From assembly GCA_903922735.1 (NCBI GenBank), contig CAIXUZ010000001.1:1-64000 (forward strand): 64,000 bases of DNA, given 5' to 3'. A program made the position numbers and the translations under genes. The notes below the pieces were generated by a model. It ran no database searches and was not told where the DNA came from. It was given only the letters and a program-made list of their open reading frames with translations. Positions within the stretch are counted from its first letter, which is position 1; each line of letters starts with the position of its first letter. Shown here in pieces: positions 8,232 to 16,125 of this stretch. Source of the DNA: an uncultured Verrucomicrobia subdivision 3 bacterium. Its GTDB lineage: Bacteria > Verrucomicrobiota > Verrucomicrobiia > Limisphaerales > UBA11358.

Positions 8232-8957
8232 TTGAGCCGGCCTTTTGCCCCGCGCAATTCCAATCCTGCCTCGTTCATCCGGGTCAACGGAAAAATCCGT
8301 GCCCGCGAAGTCCGCGTCATCGGGGTGGACAACAAGCAGGTCGGCATCGTTCTGCTGAACGACGCAATCAACATGGCCCGCCAGCACGGCGTGGATCTCG
8401 TGGAGATTTCGCCGAACGCCGAGCCGCCCGTCTGCCGGCTGGTGGACTTCGGCAAGTTCCGCTACGAGCTCGCCAAGAAGGAAAAGGATTCCCGCAAGCA
8501 CCAGCACGCCTCGACCGTCAAGGAAGTGCAATTGAGTCCCCGCATCGACCCGCATGACCTCGGCATCAAGGTCCAGCATGCCGTGAATTTCCTCTGCGAA
8601 GACATGAAGGTGAAAGTCGCCCTGAAATTCCGCGGCCGCGAAATGCAGCACACGGAATACGGCTTCGAGGTCGTCAAAAAATTCATCGCCGAGATTGCGC
8701 CGTTCGGCCACCCCGATTTTCCGCCCAAGCTCATCGGCCGCGCCATCAACCTGATGATCAGCCCGCTGCCGCGCGCCAAACGCGCGAAAAATCCGCGCGC
8801 TGAAGACAAGGGTGAAATGCCGCCCGAAGCCCCGGCGAAGCAGAAAAACTCCGCCTCCCCGGCAGCGGCGCCCGCACCCAAGACCAGGGTTCCCGTCGCC
8901 GAAGAACCGCCGTCCGGCGGCCTGGGCACCCCGTTTGCCGGTCTGGAAATCAAATGA
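8232..8957 (+). CDS. infC: Translation initiation factor IF-3
   Basis: Binds the 30S subunit and checks start-codon/initiator tRNA pairing. The N-domain (IRVNGKIRAREVRVIGVD..QVGIV, quoted in part) and the C-domain (FGKFRYELAKKEK, VKEVQLSPRIDPHDL, KVKVALKFRGREM) are complete. The start is TTG, with GAGAG about 7 nt upstream; rare start codons are a hallmark of infC and fit its autoregulation. After residue ~180 there is an added tail of about 60 Pro/Ala/Lys-rich residues that is not part of the usual protein. The usual neighbours rpmI and rplT are not here. Confidence 0.95.
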   Translation: MSRPFAPRNSNPASFIRVNGKIRAREVRVIGVDNKQVGIVLLNDAINMARQHGVDLVEISPNAEPPVCRLVDFGKFRYELAKKEKDSRKHQHASTVKEVQLSPRIDPHDLGIKVQHAVNFLCEDMKVKVALKFRGREMQHTEYGFEVVKKFIAEIAPFGHPDFPPKLIGRAINLMISPLPRAKRAKNPRAEDKGEMPPEAPAKQKNSASPAAAPAPKTRVPVAEEPPSGGLGTPFAGLEIK

Positions 8958-8989
8958 CGGGCTTGGCGGCGTGAGGCGGTTCGGATTTT

Positions 8990-9808
8990 TTAACCCACGC
9001 TGCCTTCGCGTTCTGCGTGCGCCGCCTGTTCCGTTGCCGCCCAGCCGCGCACCAGGTCGGGGAACCGGCAGTCCGCGCACATCGCGTTCGAGTGCTCGCA
9101 AAAATCGCGGACAATTTGCATCAGCCCCTGTTGCTGCGCCGCGCTTTTCAAAATCCGGGCGCTGGCGGTGCCCAGCAAACGCTGCCGCGCCAGTTTCAAA
9201 ACGGAGTTGTCCGCCGCCGCCGGCCACCGGAAATATCGCCGGCTGATTTCCGCCTGCAGTTCTTCGTTGCCGCCTTCCTGCGCGCGAATCCACAGCCACG
9301 GCAGCACGACGTTCACCGCCAGATCCGTCACCCGCGCCTCGCCCAGCAAGGGCTGCGGCTGGGCCAGCCGCGCGGACTTGAACGTCCAGTGCCACGACCA
9401 GAAATCATCGCGCTCCACCTGGAGAATTTCGCGCAGCGAAGCGAGCAATTTCAGATCCGGCAGTTCCGCCGCGCACCAGGCTTCAATACTGGCCATCAGG
9501 TTTCCTGACGCCAGCCAGTGCGCCGCCAGCGCCAGCCGCCGCTGCGGGTGATTGGCCGGGCGCAGGCCGTGAAATTTCCAGGCTGCGCGCGGCAGGGTGC
9601 AGTCGGAAAATTCCTCGCGGTCGCGCCACCAGCCATCCCATGCACGGCGGAGAAAGGTGTCGGAGCTTTTTTGCGCCCGGGTCAAATCCGCCGGCAGCAG
9701 CCCGCTGACCCCCAGCAGCCGCGCCTGGATTTCAAAGACGGAATCCACGCCCCGCCGCCAGCGCGGTTTCGTCTCCGCGAGATTTTGCATCGGCCAGACG
9801 TTGTGCTT
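8990..9808 (-). pseudogene. DUF2851 family protein, 5'-truncated remnant
   Basis: The visible protein corresponds to the C-terminal half of DUF2851 proteins: a 'K HNVWPMQNLAE' type block, then KFHGLRPANHPQRRLALAA, and a C-terminal cysteine pair in FCEHSNAMCADC. An ATG exists at 9790, but the family-like reading runs on past it to about 9808, where an in-frame stop meets foreign sequence. Roughly the first 150-200 residues are missing. The break coincides with the left edge of the low-GC island. Function of the family is unknown. Confidence 0.75.
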
Positions 9809-9941
9809 CTACTACGTAGTGATATAACAAAATCAATGAAACGCTTGTGAAGATTGGCTTTTATTGCATTTCATGCCCCGATACCGCCCGACAAATGGCC
9901 CTTGCTCTGGCAAACCTTCTGGCCTTCAATGATAGGCCAAC

Positions 9942-11420
9942 GTGATGAGCCGCAGCCCATACATTTCAAAGTCCAAATTCCTTCACGGCCTGCAATGTCA
10001 CAAATTGTTGTGGTGCGACTACAACGCCAAGCATCTGTTCCCCGCAGTTGATGATTCCCTGCAAGCGGTGTTTGACCAAGGGCATGAGGTGGGAGCATTT
10101 GCCAAGAAAATGTTTCCCAATGGCGTTGAGATTGATACCGATCCCAAAGATTTCGAGGGCGCAATCCAGTTGACCCAAAAGCATCTTGCGTCACGGCGCC
10201 CAATCTTTGAGGCCACACTATCGGCCAACGGCGGATATGCTCGTGCCGATATTCTGAATCCCGTTGGCAAAAACGAATGGGACATCATTGAGGTCAAATC
10301 AACCACGTCGTTGAAGGATGCACACATCCCCGATGTCGCATTTCAGGTCTGGGTGTTTACGGAGGCTGGAATAAAAATTCGTCGCTGCTTCCTCTGCCAC
10401 ATCAATAATCAATTCGTCCGGCACGGGGAGATTGACCCGAAGGAATTTTTTACGCTCCGTGACGTGACGGCGGAAGTGGCTGAATACTCCCACGGCATTG
10501 AAGACCAGATCGGCGACATGGGAAAAGTCATTCGTGCCGCCAAATGTCCTGAAATCCAAATCGGGAAACAGTGTGATTCTCCATACACCTGTGCCCTGCA
10601 TGACCATTGCTGGAAATTCCTCCCACCGCAGAATGTTCTGGATCTTTACGACGATAAAAAGGGGCGTGGATGGGATTTGCTGAAACGTGGTGTGCTGCGT
10701 CTCGCTGACATCCCTGATGATTATTCGTTGTCGGCAAAGCAAGAGATTCAAAGGGAAGTGGCAATTAGCGGGAAACCATACGCCAAGAAAACCCAGATCC
10801 AGACCTTTTTGAAGGGACTGCAATACCCCCTGCATTTCTTGGATTTTGAAACATTTCAAATGGCGATCCCGATGTTTGATGGCACACGGCCATACCAACA
10901 AGTCCCATTTCAATTTTCACTTCACATCGTTCACAAGGCGGGAATGAAGCCCGAGCATCGTAAATTTCTGGCTGAGGGCAGGAACGATCCACGAGGGGAT
11001 TTCATGCGTCAGTTGAAATCTTCAATTGAACCTACCGGCTCCATCGTGGCTTTTAATGCGCCGTTTGAGAAAAGTCGGATGAAAGAATGTGCCGTGGTTT
11101 TGCCGGAATACGCATCATGGGTGACGGCGGTAAATGGCCGGGTCGTGGATTTGCTGAATCCATTCAAATCATTCACGTTTTATCATCCAGATCAGTGCGG
11201 CAGCGCATCAATGAAACTGGTTCTCCCAGCGTTGACGGGCAAGGATTACACGAGTTTGGAAATTCAAGAGGGTGGAGCGGCCAGCCGGGAATATCTGCGG
11301 GTAACTTTTGGCGATGTCAGCGAATCAGAACGGAAGCGGGTGCGTCGTGCCCTTGAGAAATATTGCGGTCAGGATACCGAGGGTATGGTTTGGATTTTGG
11401 ATGCGTTGAGACTGGTTTGA
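9942..11420 (+). CDS. DUF2779 protein: Cas4-like nuclease plus DEDD-exonuclease-like domain
   Basis: The N-terminal part (about 1-240) has a PD-(D/E)XK arrangement: ARADIL ... DIIEVKSTTS, and cysteines (QCDSPYTCALHDHC) placed like the Fe-S cluster of Cas4/AddB-type nucleases. The C-terminal part opens with LHFLDFETF, the first motif of RNase H-fold DEDD exonucleases, continues through IVAFNAPFEKSRM, and ends with YCGQDTEGMVWILDAL. This architecture is that of DUF2779. It probably cuts or trims nucleic acid; the biological role is unknown. Translation may start at GTG 9942 or the adjacent ATG 9945. Its last 70 bp are repeated twice downstream. Confidence 0.85.
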   Translation: MMSRSPYISKSKFLHGLQCHKLLWCDYNAKHLFPAVDDSLQAVFDQGHEVGAFAKKMFPNGVEIDTDPKDFEGAIQLTQKHLASRRPIFEATLSANGGYARADILNPVGKNEWDIIEVKSTTSLKDAHIPDVAFQVWVFTEAGIKIRRCFLCHINNQFVRHGEIDPKEFFTLRDVTAEVAEYSHGIEDQIGDMGKVIRAAKCPEIQIGKQCDSPYTCALHDHCWKFLPPQNVLDLYDDKKGRGWDLLKRGVLRLADIPDDYSLSAKQEIQREVAISGKPYAKKTQIQTFLKGLQYPLHFLDFETFQMAIPMFDGTRPYQQVPFQFSLHIVHKAGMKPEHRKFLAEGRNDPRGDFMRQLKSSIEPTGSIVAFNAPFEKSRMKECAVVLPEYASWVTAVNGRVVDLLNPFKSFTFYHPDQCGSASMKLVLPALTGKDYTSLEIQEGGAASREYLRVTFGDVSESERKRVRRALEKYCGQDTEGMVWILDALRLV

Positions 11421-11533
11421 TCAATCGCTTCCCCTCAGACGATTCTTATGGCTCTCATTCTTATAGCTAGTTAATTTTGGCTAACGCCACTGATTGAAAA
11501 ATCCGAATCATCATAAAGCTAGAAGGAAAATAT

Positions 11534-11995
11534 ATGGCCTCAAAATTTGGACATGAGCGTCTAAACAGGCAGGAGAAAGTATGGAAAGAGCCGAGTGGGT
11601 GCAGTGGTTCATTAGAGCAGTCTTTACCGTTTGAGTGGACTCCAGAAGAAGGTGTTCGTTATACACGTGTTGCCTTTGAAGATCAAAAGGAGAGGGAGTT
11701 CCGTGCGTTCTTGATGGAAAAACTAAAAGCTCGTTTCCCGGATAACATCTTTACGGTGAAGTTCCCGCCGAATTTCGGTCGTTCTTACAAGTTTGCTTTT
11801 GGCATGAACGCAAGGTCATTTTCAATGATCAACCGCTCAGGTTCGTTTGATAAAATTAGAGCAAGAGTGGCAACAATGTTGCCTATTCACAAAGCATATA
11901 AGCATGATGAGATTGGTAATTATGTGTTGGAATGCTCATGTAATCTTGACGCATTGGCTAAAAAATTTGGATTTTCAAAAATTAATTCACCTTGA
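11534..11995 (+). CDS. Hypothetical protein, first ORF after the DUF2779 gene
   Basis: A 153-residue soluble protein with a good ribosome site (GAAGGAAAA) before its ATG. I recognise no domain. Residues 40-80 (VAFEDQKEREFRAFLMEKL) look helical, with a basic central part. Its stop codon is formed at the first bases of the second copy of the DUF2779 3' end (CCTTGAG), so the ORF ends exactly as that repeat begins. The AT-rich codon use is similar to the rest of the island. Confidence 0.6.
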   Translation: MASKFGHERLNRQEKVWKEPSGCSGSLEQSLPFEWTPEEGVRYTRVAFEDQKEREFRAFLMEKLKARFPDNIFTVKFPPNFGRSYKFAFGMNARSFSMINRSGSFDKIRARVATMLPIHKAYKHDEIGNYVLECSCNLDALAKKFGFSKINSP

Positions 11996-12059
11996 GAAGC
12001 ATTGTGAACAGGACACCGAGGGTATGGTTTGGATTTTGGATGCGTTGAGTTTTCATTGA
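11990..12059 (+). repeat. Second copy of the DUF2779 3' end
   Basis: This 70-bp stretch matches 11351-11420 closely, including 31 consecutive identical bases from ACCGAGGG to GCGTTGAG. It encodes LEKHCEQDTEGMVWILDAL in the same register as the parent gene, then stops. It is a 3' remnant or attachment-type duplication, not a complete gene. Confidence 0.85.
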
Positions 12060-12060
12060 T

Positions 12061-12261
12061 ATGAAAATGACTTACACCATCTTTGGTCAACGGTCTGCTG
12101 GAGGATATTTTGGGCGAGTCAAAACTCGTCATGTGGATGCAGACGGCAAGGTGATTATCTTTCAAACCTACGAGGAAGCTGCGAAGCGTTGTGAGGAAAT
12201 GAATGCCAGCTTGGTGGATCGAAACCTCCATTATAGTGTAGAGCGGCGACTTATCAGCTAA
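12061..12261 (+). CDS. Small hypothetical protein
   Basis: A 66-residue soluble ORF that starts directly after the second DUF2779-end repeat. It is rich in aromatic and charged residues (YTIFGQRSAGGYFGRV) and has no recognised family. It is followed 4 bp later by a GNAT-like gene and may be co-translated with it. The coding case rests on island-like codon use and tight spacing, so it is tentative. Confidence 0.5.
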   Translation: MKMTYTIFGQRSAGGYFGRVKTRHVDADGKVIIFQTYEEAAKRCEEMNASLVDRNLHYSVERRLIS

Positions 12262-12265
12262 GTGT

Positions 12266-12760
12266 GTGAGGCGTATGTTAGAACGATTTAAGAAATCCAT
12301 TATCCACGACAAGCACGGGAGACCATACTTCGTGATTGCAAGCGATTTGGATTCGGAAATCTTCAAGCGATTCAACATTGAGCATCGTGGCCATCGTGTC
12401 GGTTACGTCAACTACCACATTGAAGGCGATGACGTTTTATACGTTGATGACTTTCACATATACGACAAAGCCCTGCGTCCTCCGTGGTTTTTTATAGATT
12501 TATTCATCTGGAATCTTGGCTCGTTTCCGCCGGAACGCTGGCGAATCACCAATTATCAAAAGCGTGGTCTTGGCACGGCGATGATTGAATTCTTAAAAGG
12601 TTTCGCAAAGTCGGAATCGTTGAAATGGATTGAGGGCGAAGTAAAGCAATACGACTTCAAGGACAATCCCGATTTGCCGGATTGGTATCGACGGAGAGGT
12701 TTTACCGTCTGCACGGACCCCAAATCCGCCGGGATCGCAAAGATTTCTTTGACGCTTTAA
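12266..12760 (+). CDS. GNAT-family acetyltransferase-like protein
   Basis: The acetyl-CoA pocket motif of GNAT enzymes is visible as NYQKRGLGTAMIEFL at about residues 94-108, followed by the helix FAKSESLKWIEGEV and the terminal WYRRRGFTV, which matches the GNAT 'FY...GF' ending. The first strands (RPYFVIASDL, GYVNYHI, LYVDDFHI) fit the fold. The start is GTG 12266 or ATG 12275. The substrate is unknown. The stop codon lies directly against the third DUF2779-end repeat. Confidence 0.75.
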   Translation: MRRMLERFKKSIIHDKHGRPYFVIASDLDSEIFKRFNIEHRGHRVGYVNYHIEGDDVLYVDDFHIYDKALRPPWFFIDLFIWNLGSFPPERWRITNYQKRGLGTAMIEFLKGFAKSESLKWIEGEVKQYDFKDNPDLPDWYRRRGFTVCTDPKSAGIAKISLTL

Positions 12761-12801
12761 TCACCGAGGGCATGATTTGGGTGCGTTGAGACGTGACTTG
12801 A
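12761..12801 (+). repeat. Third, decayed copy of the DUF2779 3' end
   Basis: The match runs from ACCGAGGG.ATG.TTTGG to TGCGTTGAGAC...TTGA of copy 1, with about 8 bp deleted in the middle. It starts immediately after the stop codon of the GNAT-like gene. It is more diverged than copy 2. Confidence 0.7.
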
Positions 12802-12802
12802 T

Positions 12803-13063
12803 TTAGCGTTTCTTTTTTATGCCGGATTTTTCCCGCCGCAAATCTTCTGCCTCTTGAATCAATTGGGATAACGGGACATCAAGTGCGTTGGCGAGAGAAT
12901 CGGCCAAGTTCAAACTGGGATTCCGAATAAAAGTTTCGATCCGCCCAATCATTTTCACATCAACATCCGCTCTCTCGCTTAATTTTTCTTGGGTCATTTT
13001 TACCGCTTTTCTGCGGTTGCGGAGCACGACGCCAAATGATTTCGCCAGATCTCTTTTTAGCAC
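12803..13063 (-). CDS. XRE-family helix-turn-helix regulator
   Basis: An 86-residue protein that is almost entirely one Cro/C1-type HTH: FGVVLRNRRKAVKMTQEKLS, then ERADVDVKMIGRIE, NPSLNLADSLANALDVPLSQL. The basic tail ends KKKR. It is a DNA-binding regulator, possibly of the island or as antitoxin-like control, though no toxin partner is adjacent. It is convergent with the GNAT-like gene and divergent from the lipoprotein gene at 13177. Confidence 0.85.
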   Translation of the reverse strand: MLKRDLAKSFGVVLRNRRKAVKMTQEKLSERADVDVKMIGRIETFIRNPSLNLADSLANALDVPLSQLIQEAEDLRREKSGIKKKR

Positions 13064-13176
13064 CCTACAACTTTGCCATTAACAAAATCGGTAATGACAG
13101 GGACTATAGTCCCCCTTTTATCTTGACGCATCTTCAGTCGTTTGGTGAGTTGGTTCAAAGCCATAATCATTCAGCC

Positions 13177-13554
13177 ATGAGCGCAATCATCAAAACAACT
13201 TTGCTCATCATTGCGCTTATGGCATTGGGCGCTGGTTGCGGGAAAAATCTTGGCTACACGCAGGAGGAAATGTCCGGCGTCTTTAAGAGTGACGGTTCCC
13301 CGACTTTAACATTGCATCTCAATGCTGACGGCACTTCGCTAACAGACTATGGCGAGGGCGGTAGATTTTCAGGCAAATGGGAGCGTGTGAGCGGTGATGG
13401 CATTTGCACGGTTTATGACGATCCCTCCTTCAATGTAAATCCAACGTTTTACACCATTCTCTCGAAAGACAAATTGAAACCTTTGAACAGGGAGGCGATT
13501 AAAATGGGCATTTCAAGTCCTATCTTTAATCGAGTCAAACAGCAAAATCACTGA
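13177..13554 (+). CDS. Small lipoprotein of unknown function
   Basis: From the ATG at 13177 the product has a basic start (MSAIIKTT), a hydrophobic stretch and a lipobox ending LGAGC, so it should be exported and lipidated at about Cys22. The mature part, about 100 residues, is a probable beta-rich domain: GVFKSDGSPTLTLHLNADGT, GGRFSGKWERVSG. Lipocalin-like small lipoproteins with such 'fraction-of-substance' beta repeats are common, but I cannot name a family. Confidence 0.7.
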   Translation: MSAIIKTTLLIIALMALGAGCGKNLGYTQEEMSGVFKSDGSPTLTLHLNADGTSLTDYGEGGRFSGKWERVSGDGICTVYDDPSFNVNPTFYTILSKDKLKPLNREAIKMGISSPIFNRVKQQNH

Positions 13555-13584
13555 CCGTAAAACCAACATAAAACATCAAGCACT

Positions 13585-13893
13585 ATGCAAACCGAAAATA
13601 TTCCTAACAACAAAAAACGCAATTGGGGATGGGGACTTCTCTGTATTGGGTTACTTATTATTTTGGCAAAGGGACACGATTATTTCGATCAAGAAGCCGC
13701 TTTGAAGGCAAAATTAAATTCGGCAAGTATGCAAACGGTCATGGAACTAAATTTGGGCGATAGGCAAAATCAAGATGCATTGCGTGCTAACATCAAAGAA
13801 GAAGCAGGCACCGCTTTGGGGGGAAGCTCAATCCTCATTGTTGTGGGAGCGTCCCTTCTGCTGATCCATTACAAAAGCAAACGGGTTGCATAG
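13585..13893 (+). CDS. Small membrane protein, hypothetical
   Basis: 102 residues with two membrane helices: about 15-28 (WGLLCIGLLIILA) and 80-95 (SSILIVVGASLLLIHY), separated by a charged helical region. No family recognised. It follows the lipoprotein gene by 30 bp and may share its transcript. The 220 bp after it hold no gene I can support. Confidence 0.55.
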   Translation: MQTENIPNNKKRNWGWGLLCIGLLIILAKGHDYFDQEAALKAKLNSASMQTVMELNLGDRQNQDALRANIKEEAGTALGGSSILIVVGASLLLIHYKSKRVA

Positions 13894-14110
13894 CCTCAAA
13901 ATAAGGCACCTCATATCCGTTTGACCTCTGGCGCATCCTGTTCCGTCTGGGTATTTTGCCATGTCCCAACGACCCTGACCGCTCCTGACCCCATCCGGCG
14001 AGCTTGGAAAGGGTTTGTGAACAGTATGCCACACCCCAACTTTGGGGACATTCGTGACGAATCTGCCAGTTTTGACCCGAAACACGTTGCGGTTTGTTGG
14101 AACCCTTTCG

Positions 14111-14845
14111 CTATCGAGAAATGCTAAGCCGATAAAACGCTTTCTGTTCCTCGGATGTATTGTGGATAATAACAGGATACCAATTTAAAAGGTCTATGGA
14201 TTTATCAACGCCAATTTGAAACGCACCGGTTGGACCTTGAATTAATTTTAATTCAGGCATAACCACTGAGTCTTCCTTGAAGAAATAAGGGTAAATCGCC
14301 ACGTAATTTGTATTAAATTGCGGCATAGGGTATTTAATATTGATGGAAAGTGGTCCGGTAAACTCTTCACCTCCATAAATCGAACTAGTAATTTCTCTTC
14401 CGCCGTTTTGAAAGGTAACATTTACAGAAATCTCTACGCTAGGCAGTGGCTGAGGATTTAAAAACTTTATTGTTTTTCCATTTGGAACAGATATGACATT
14501 CGTAGAATCGCTTGTCACAATTTCAGACCGTATCTGGCTACCAGTCAATATCTGATAGCTAATGATACGATTCCCTAAATTTGTCTTCAGTAATTGAATC
14601 GGACCAACTAAAACAGCCAGCGGTTGTGACTGGTTACCAAAAACCAATGGAAATACATTCGTTTTCCCATTGGCAATCAGCAACGGATAATCCGGCCCCG
14701 CATCCGTGGAATGATAAGAAACAAACGCAACTTGCCCTGTAGAAATATTCAAGCTGAACACTTCTCCAACGCCTGTAATTGACACTTCGGAATGGGCCAT
14801 TGATTGGAACAAAGCTGCAAAGATCAACAACAAGTATGATTTCAT
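14111..14845 (-). CDS. Secreted hypothetical protein with verrucomicrobial C-terminal signature
   Basis: From ATG 14845 the product begins with a signal peptide (MKSYLLLIFAALFQSMAHSE). The rest looks beta-rich and Asn/Ser/Thr-rich, without a recognised catalytic domain. The last 40 residues (FQIGVDKSIDLLNWYPVI ... KAFYRLSIS) match the 'S.DL.NW.PV ... FYRL' ending seen on many secreted verrucomicrobial proteins; it is probably a small beta domain. The longest frame starts at 14863, but the internal Met gives a better signal peptide. Confidence 0.65.
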   Translation of the reverse strand: MKSYLLLIFAALFQSMAHSEVSITGVGEVFSLNISTGQVAFVSYHSTDAGPDYPLLIANGKTNVFPLVFGNQSQPLAVLVGPIQLLKTNLGNRIISYQILTGSQIRSEIVTSDSTNVISVPNGKTIKFLNPQPLPSVEISVNVTFQNGGREITSSIYGGEEFTGPLSINIKYPMPQFNTNYVAIYPYFFKEDSVVMPELKLIQGPTGAFQIGVDKSIDLLNWYPVIIHNTSEEQKAFYRLSISR

Positions 14846-14964
14846 GGCGTTTAATTCTTGCACGGATTTAACGAGTCCCAGTAGGCTTTTATCAATCTAA
14901 TGGAACCATTTCTGGTATTTGAAGTCCAGCGGCATAATCGTCAGCGGGACGAATTCGGGCACTC

Positions 14965-15612
14965 GTGACTTTTTACCAAGGGGTTGCACTTGCCGCTACC
15001 GGCGATGATTGTTACGCTCGCTTCCCTATGGGTTGCACAGACAAAAAGGCATCTGGCAAAGCGAACATGCTCGCAGACATCGTGGCGGAATTCCTTGAGC
15101 AGGATGGATGTTGTCCCCGTGAGGAAATGGATATCTTTCGTGGATTAAAAATTGAGGATGCAATCAAAAGGGCAGCACAAGCTAGAGACCAAAACGGCAA
15201 ATTATTCGTTCATCAATGGAATTTAGAGTATCAACCCCAAGTTCCACAAAAAGCTGAGAAAATCCTGCTGGCATCCATTCCTGAGATTTTGGAATGCAAA
15301 GATTTTGATACGCTCCATGCACTCGTGAAATCAAAACTACAAATCCCCTTCGCTGGAGAATTGTATTGGTATGACACGGCATTCAGGATTGGCATCAGCA
15401 TGGGGATTTTTCCACAAAAGGTTTATCTGCACGCAGGAACACGAATGGGAGCAATCACTCTCGGAATTTATGAGAAGGGCAAAGAGATTTTAGAAATGTC
15501 TGATTTGGTAAAAAAGTATCCCGAATTTACAAAAATGAAGGCGCATCAAATTGAAGATTTCCTGTGCATTAAAGAAAAGCAGGGCGTATTACGAAAGGTC
15601 AAGCGGCTTTAA
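14965..15612 (+). CDS. Hypothetical protein of the island
   Basis: 215 residues from GTG 14965; an ATG at 15067 or another internal codon could be the true start. The C-terminal half (LYWYDTAFRIGISMGIFPQK, then VYLHAGTRMGA) is a well-structured motif that I have the impression recurs in uncharacterised bacterial proteins, and may include a helix-hairpin-helix-like element. No catalytic motif is evident. A membrane-protein gene follows at 23 bp. Confidence 0.6.
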   Translation: MTFYQGVALAATGDDCYARFPMGCTDKKASGKANMLADIVAEFLEQDGCCPREEMDIFRGLKIEDAIKRAAQARDQNGKLFVHQWNLEYQPQVPQKAEKILLASIPEILECKDFDTLHALVKSKLQIPFAGELYWYDTAFRIGISMGIFPQKVYLHAGTRMGAITLGIYEKGKEILEMSDLVKKYPEFTKMKAHQIEDFLCIKEKQGVLRKVKRL

Positions 15613-15634
15613 AATATCCACACTGTGACCCCAA

Positions 15635-16096
15635 ATGAAACCTCCAGAAATGACAGACGAGCAGAGAAAAAATCGTGCAGATATCATTGATCGGCGGTGG
15701 AAGCAGCTTTACGAGCTTGATAAAGAGACTGGGCAAACCGCCCTCCAACAACTTTTTCTCATAAACTCTGGCGGGGCAGCGACAACGCTTGCCTTCATTG
15801 GAGCCATTGGAGCGACAAAAATCGCTTCTGGAGTCAAAATCTCGTTAGCGTTCTTTATCATTGGCGTCATTCTGGTAGGAGTGAGCAGAGCAAAACAGTT
15901 CCACCACATGAGCAATTTGTTTAGAAATTGGAAAAAACTGGTTGAGGATTATTATTCAGGCGCAAATACTTGGGAGGAAATAATTAATTTGGACAATAGA
16001 TTGGCCAAAGAAGATTTTTGGGATTATGCGATTCCCTATGCTTCTTTCGCTTGCTTCATCATCGGTTCGATCATGGGTTTCATTGCGCTATGGTGA
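15635..16096 (+). CDS. Small integral membrane protein
   Basis: 153 residues: an acidic/basic N-terminal helix (EQRKNRADIIDRRWKQLYEL), two closely spaced membrane helices at about 50-82, an amphipathic segment, and a third helix at the C-terminus (ASFACFIIGSIMGFIAL). The layout recalls small membrane effectors found next to defence genes (SLATT-like), but no family assignment is safe. It is 30 bp upstream of the HEPN-like gene. Confidence 0.6.
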   Translation: MKPPEMTDEQRKNRADIIDRRWKQLYELDKETGQTALQQLFLINSGGAATTLAFIGAIGATKIASGVKISLAFFIIGVILVGVSRAKQFHHMSNLFRNWKKLVEDYYSGANTWEEIINLDNRLAKEDFWDYAIPYASFACFIIGSIMGFIALW

Positions 16097-16125
16097 CGGG
16101 TTGACGCCCTGCCGAGAGGATAAAA

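Noticed and set aside
13894-14110. 68-aa ORF between the small membrane protein and the secreted protein
   Set aside because: No ribosome site, odd composition and no similarity to known proteins; the stretch is treated as non-coding.
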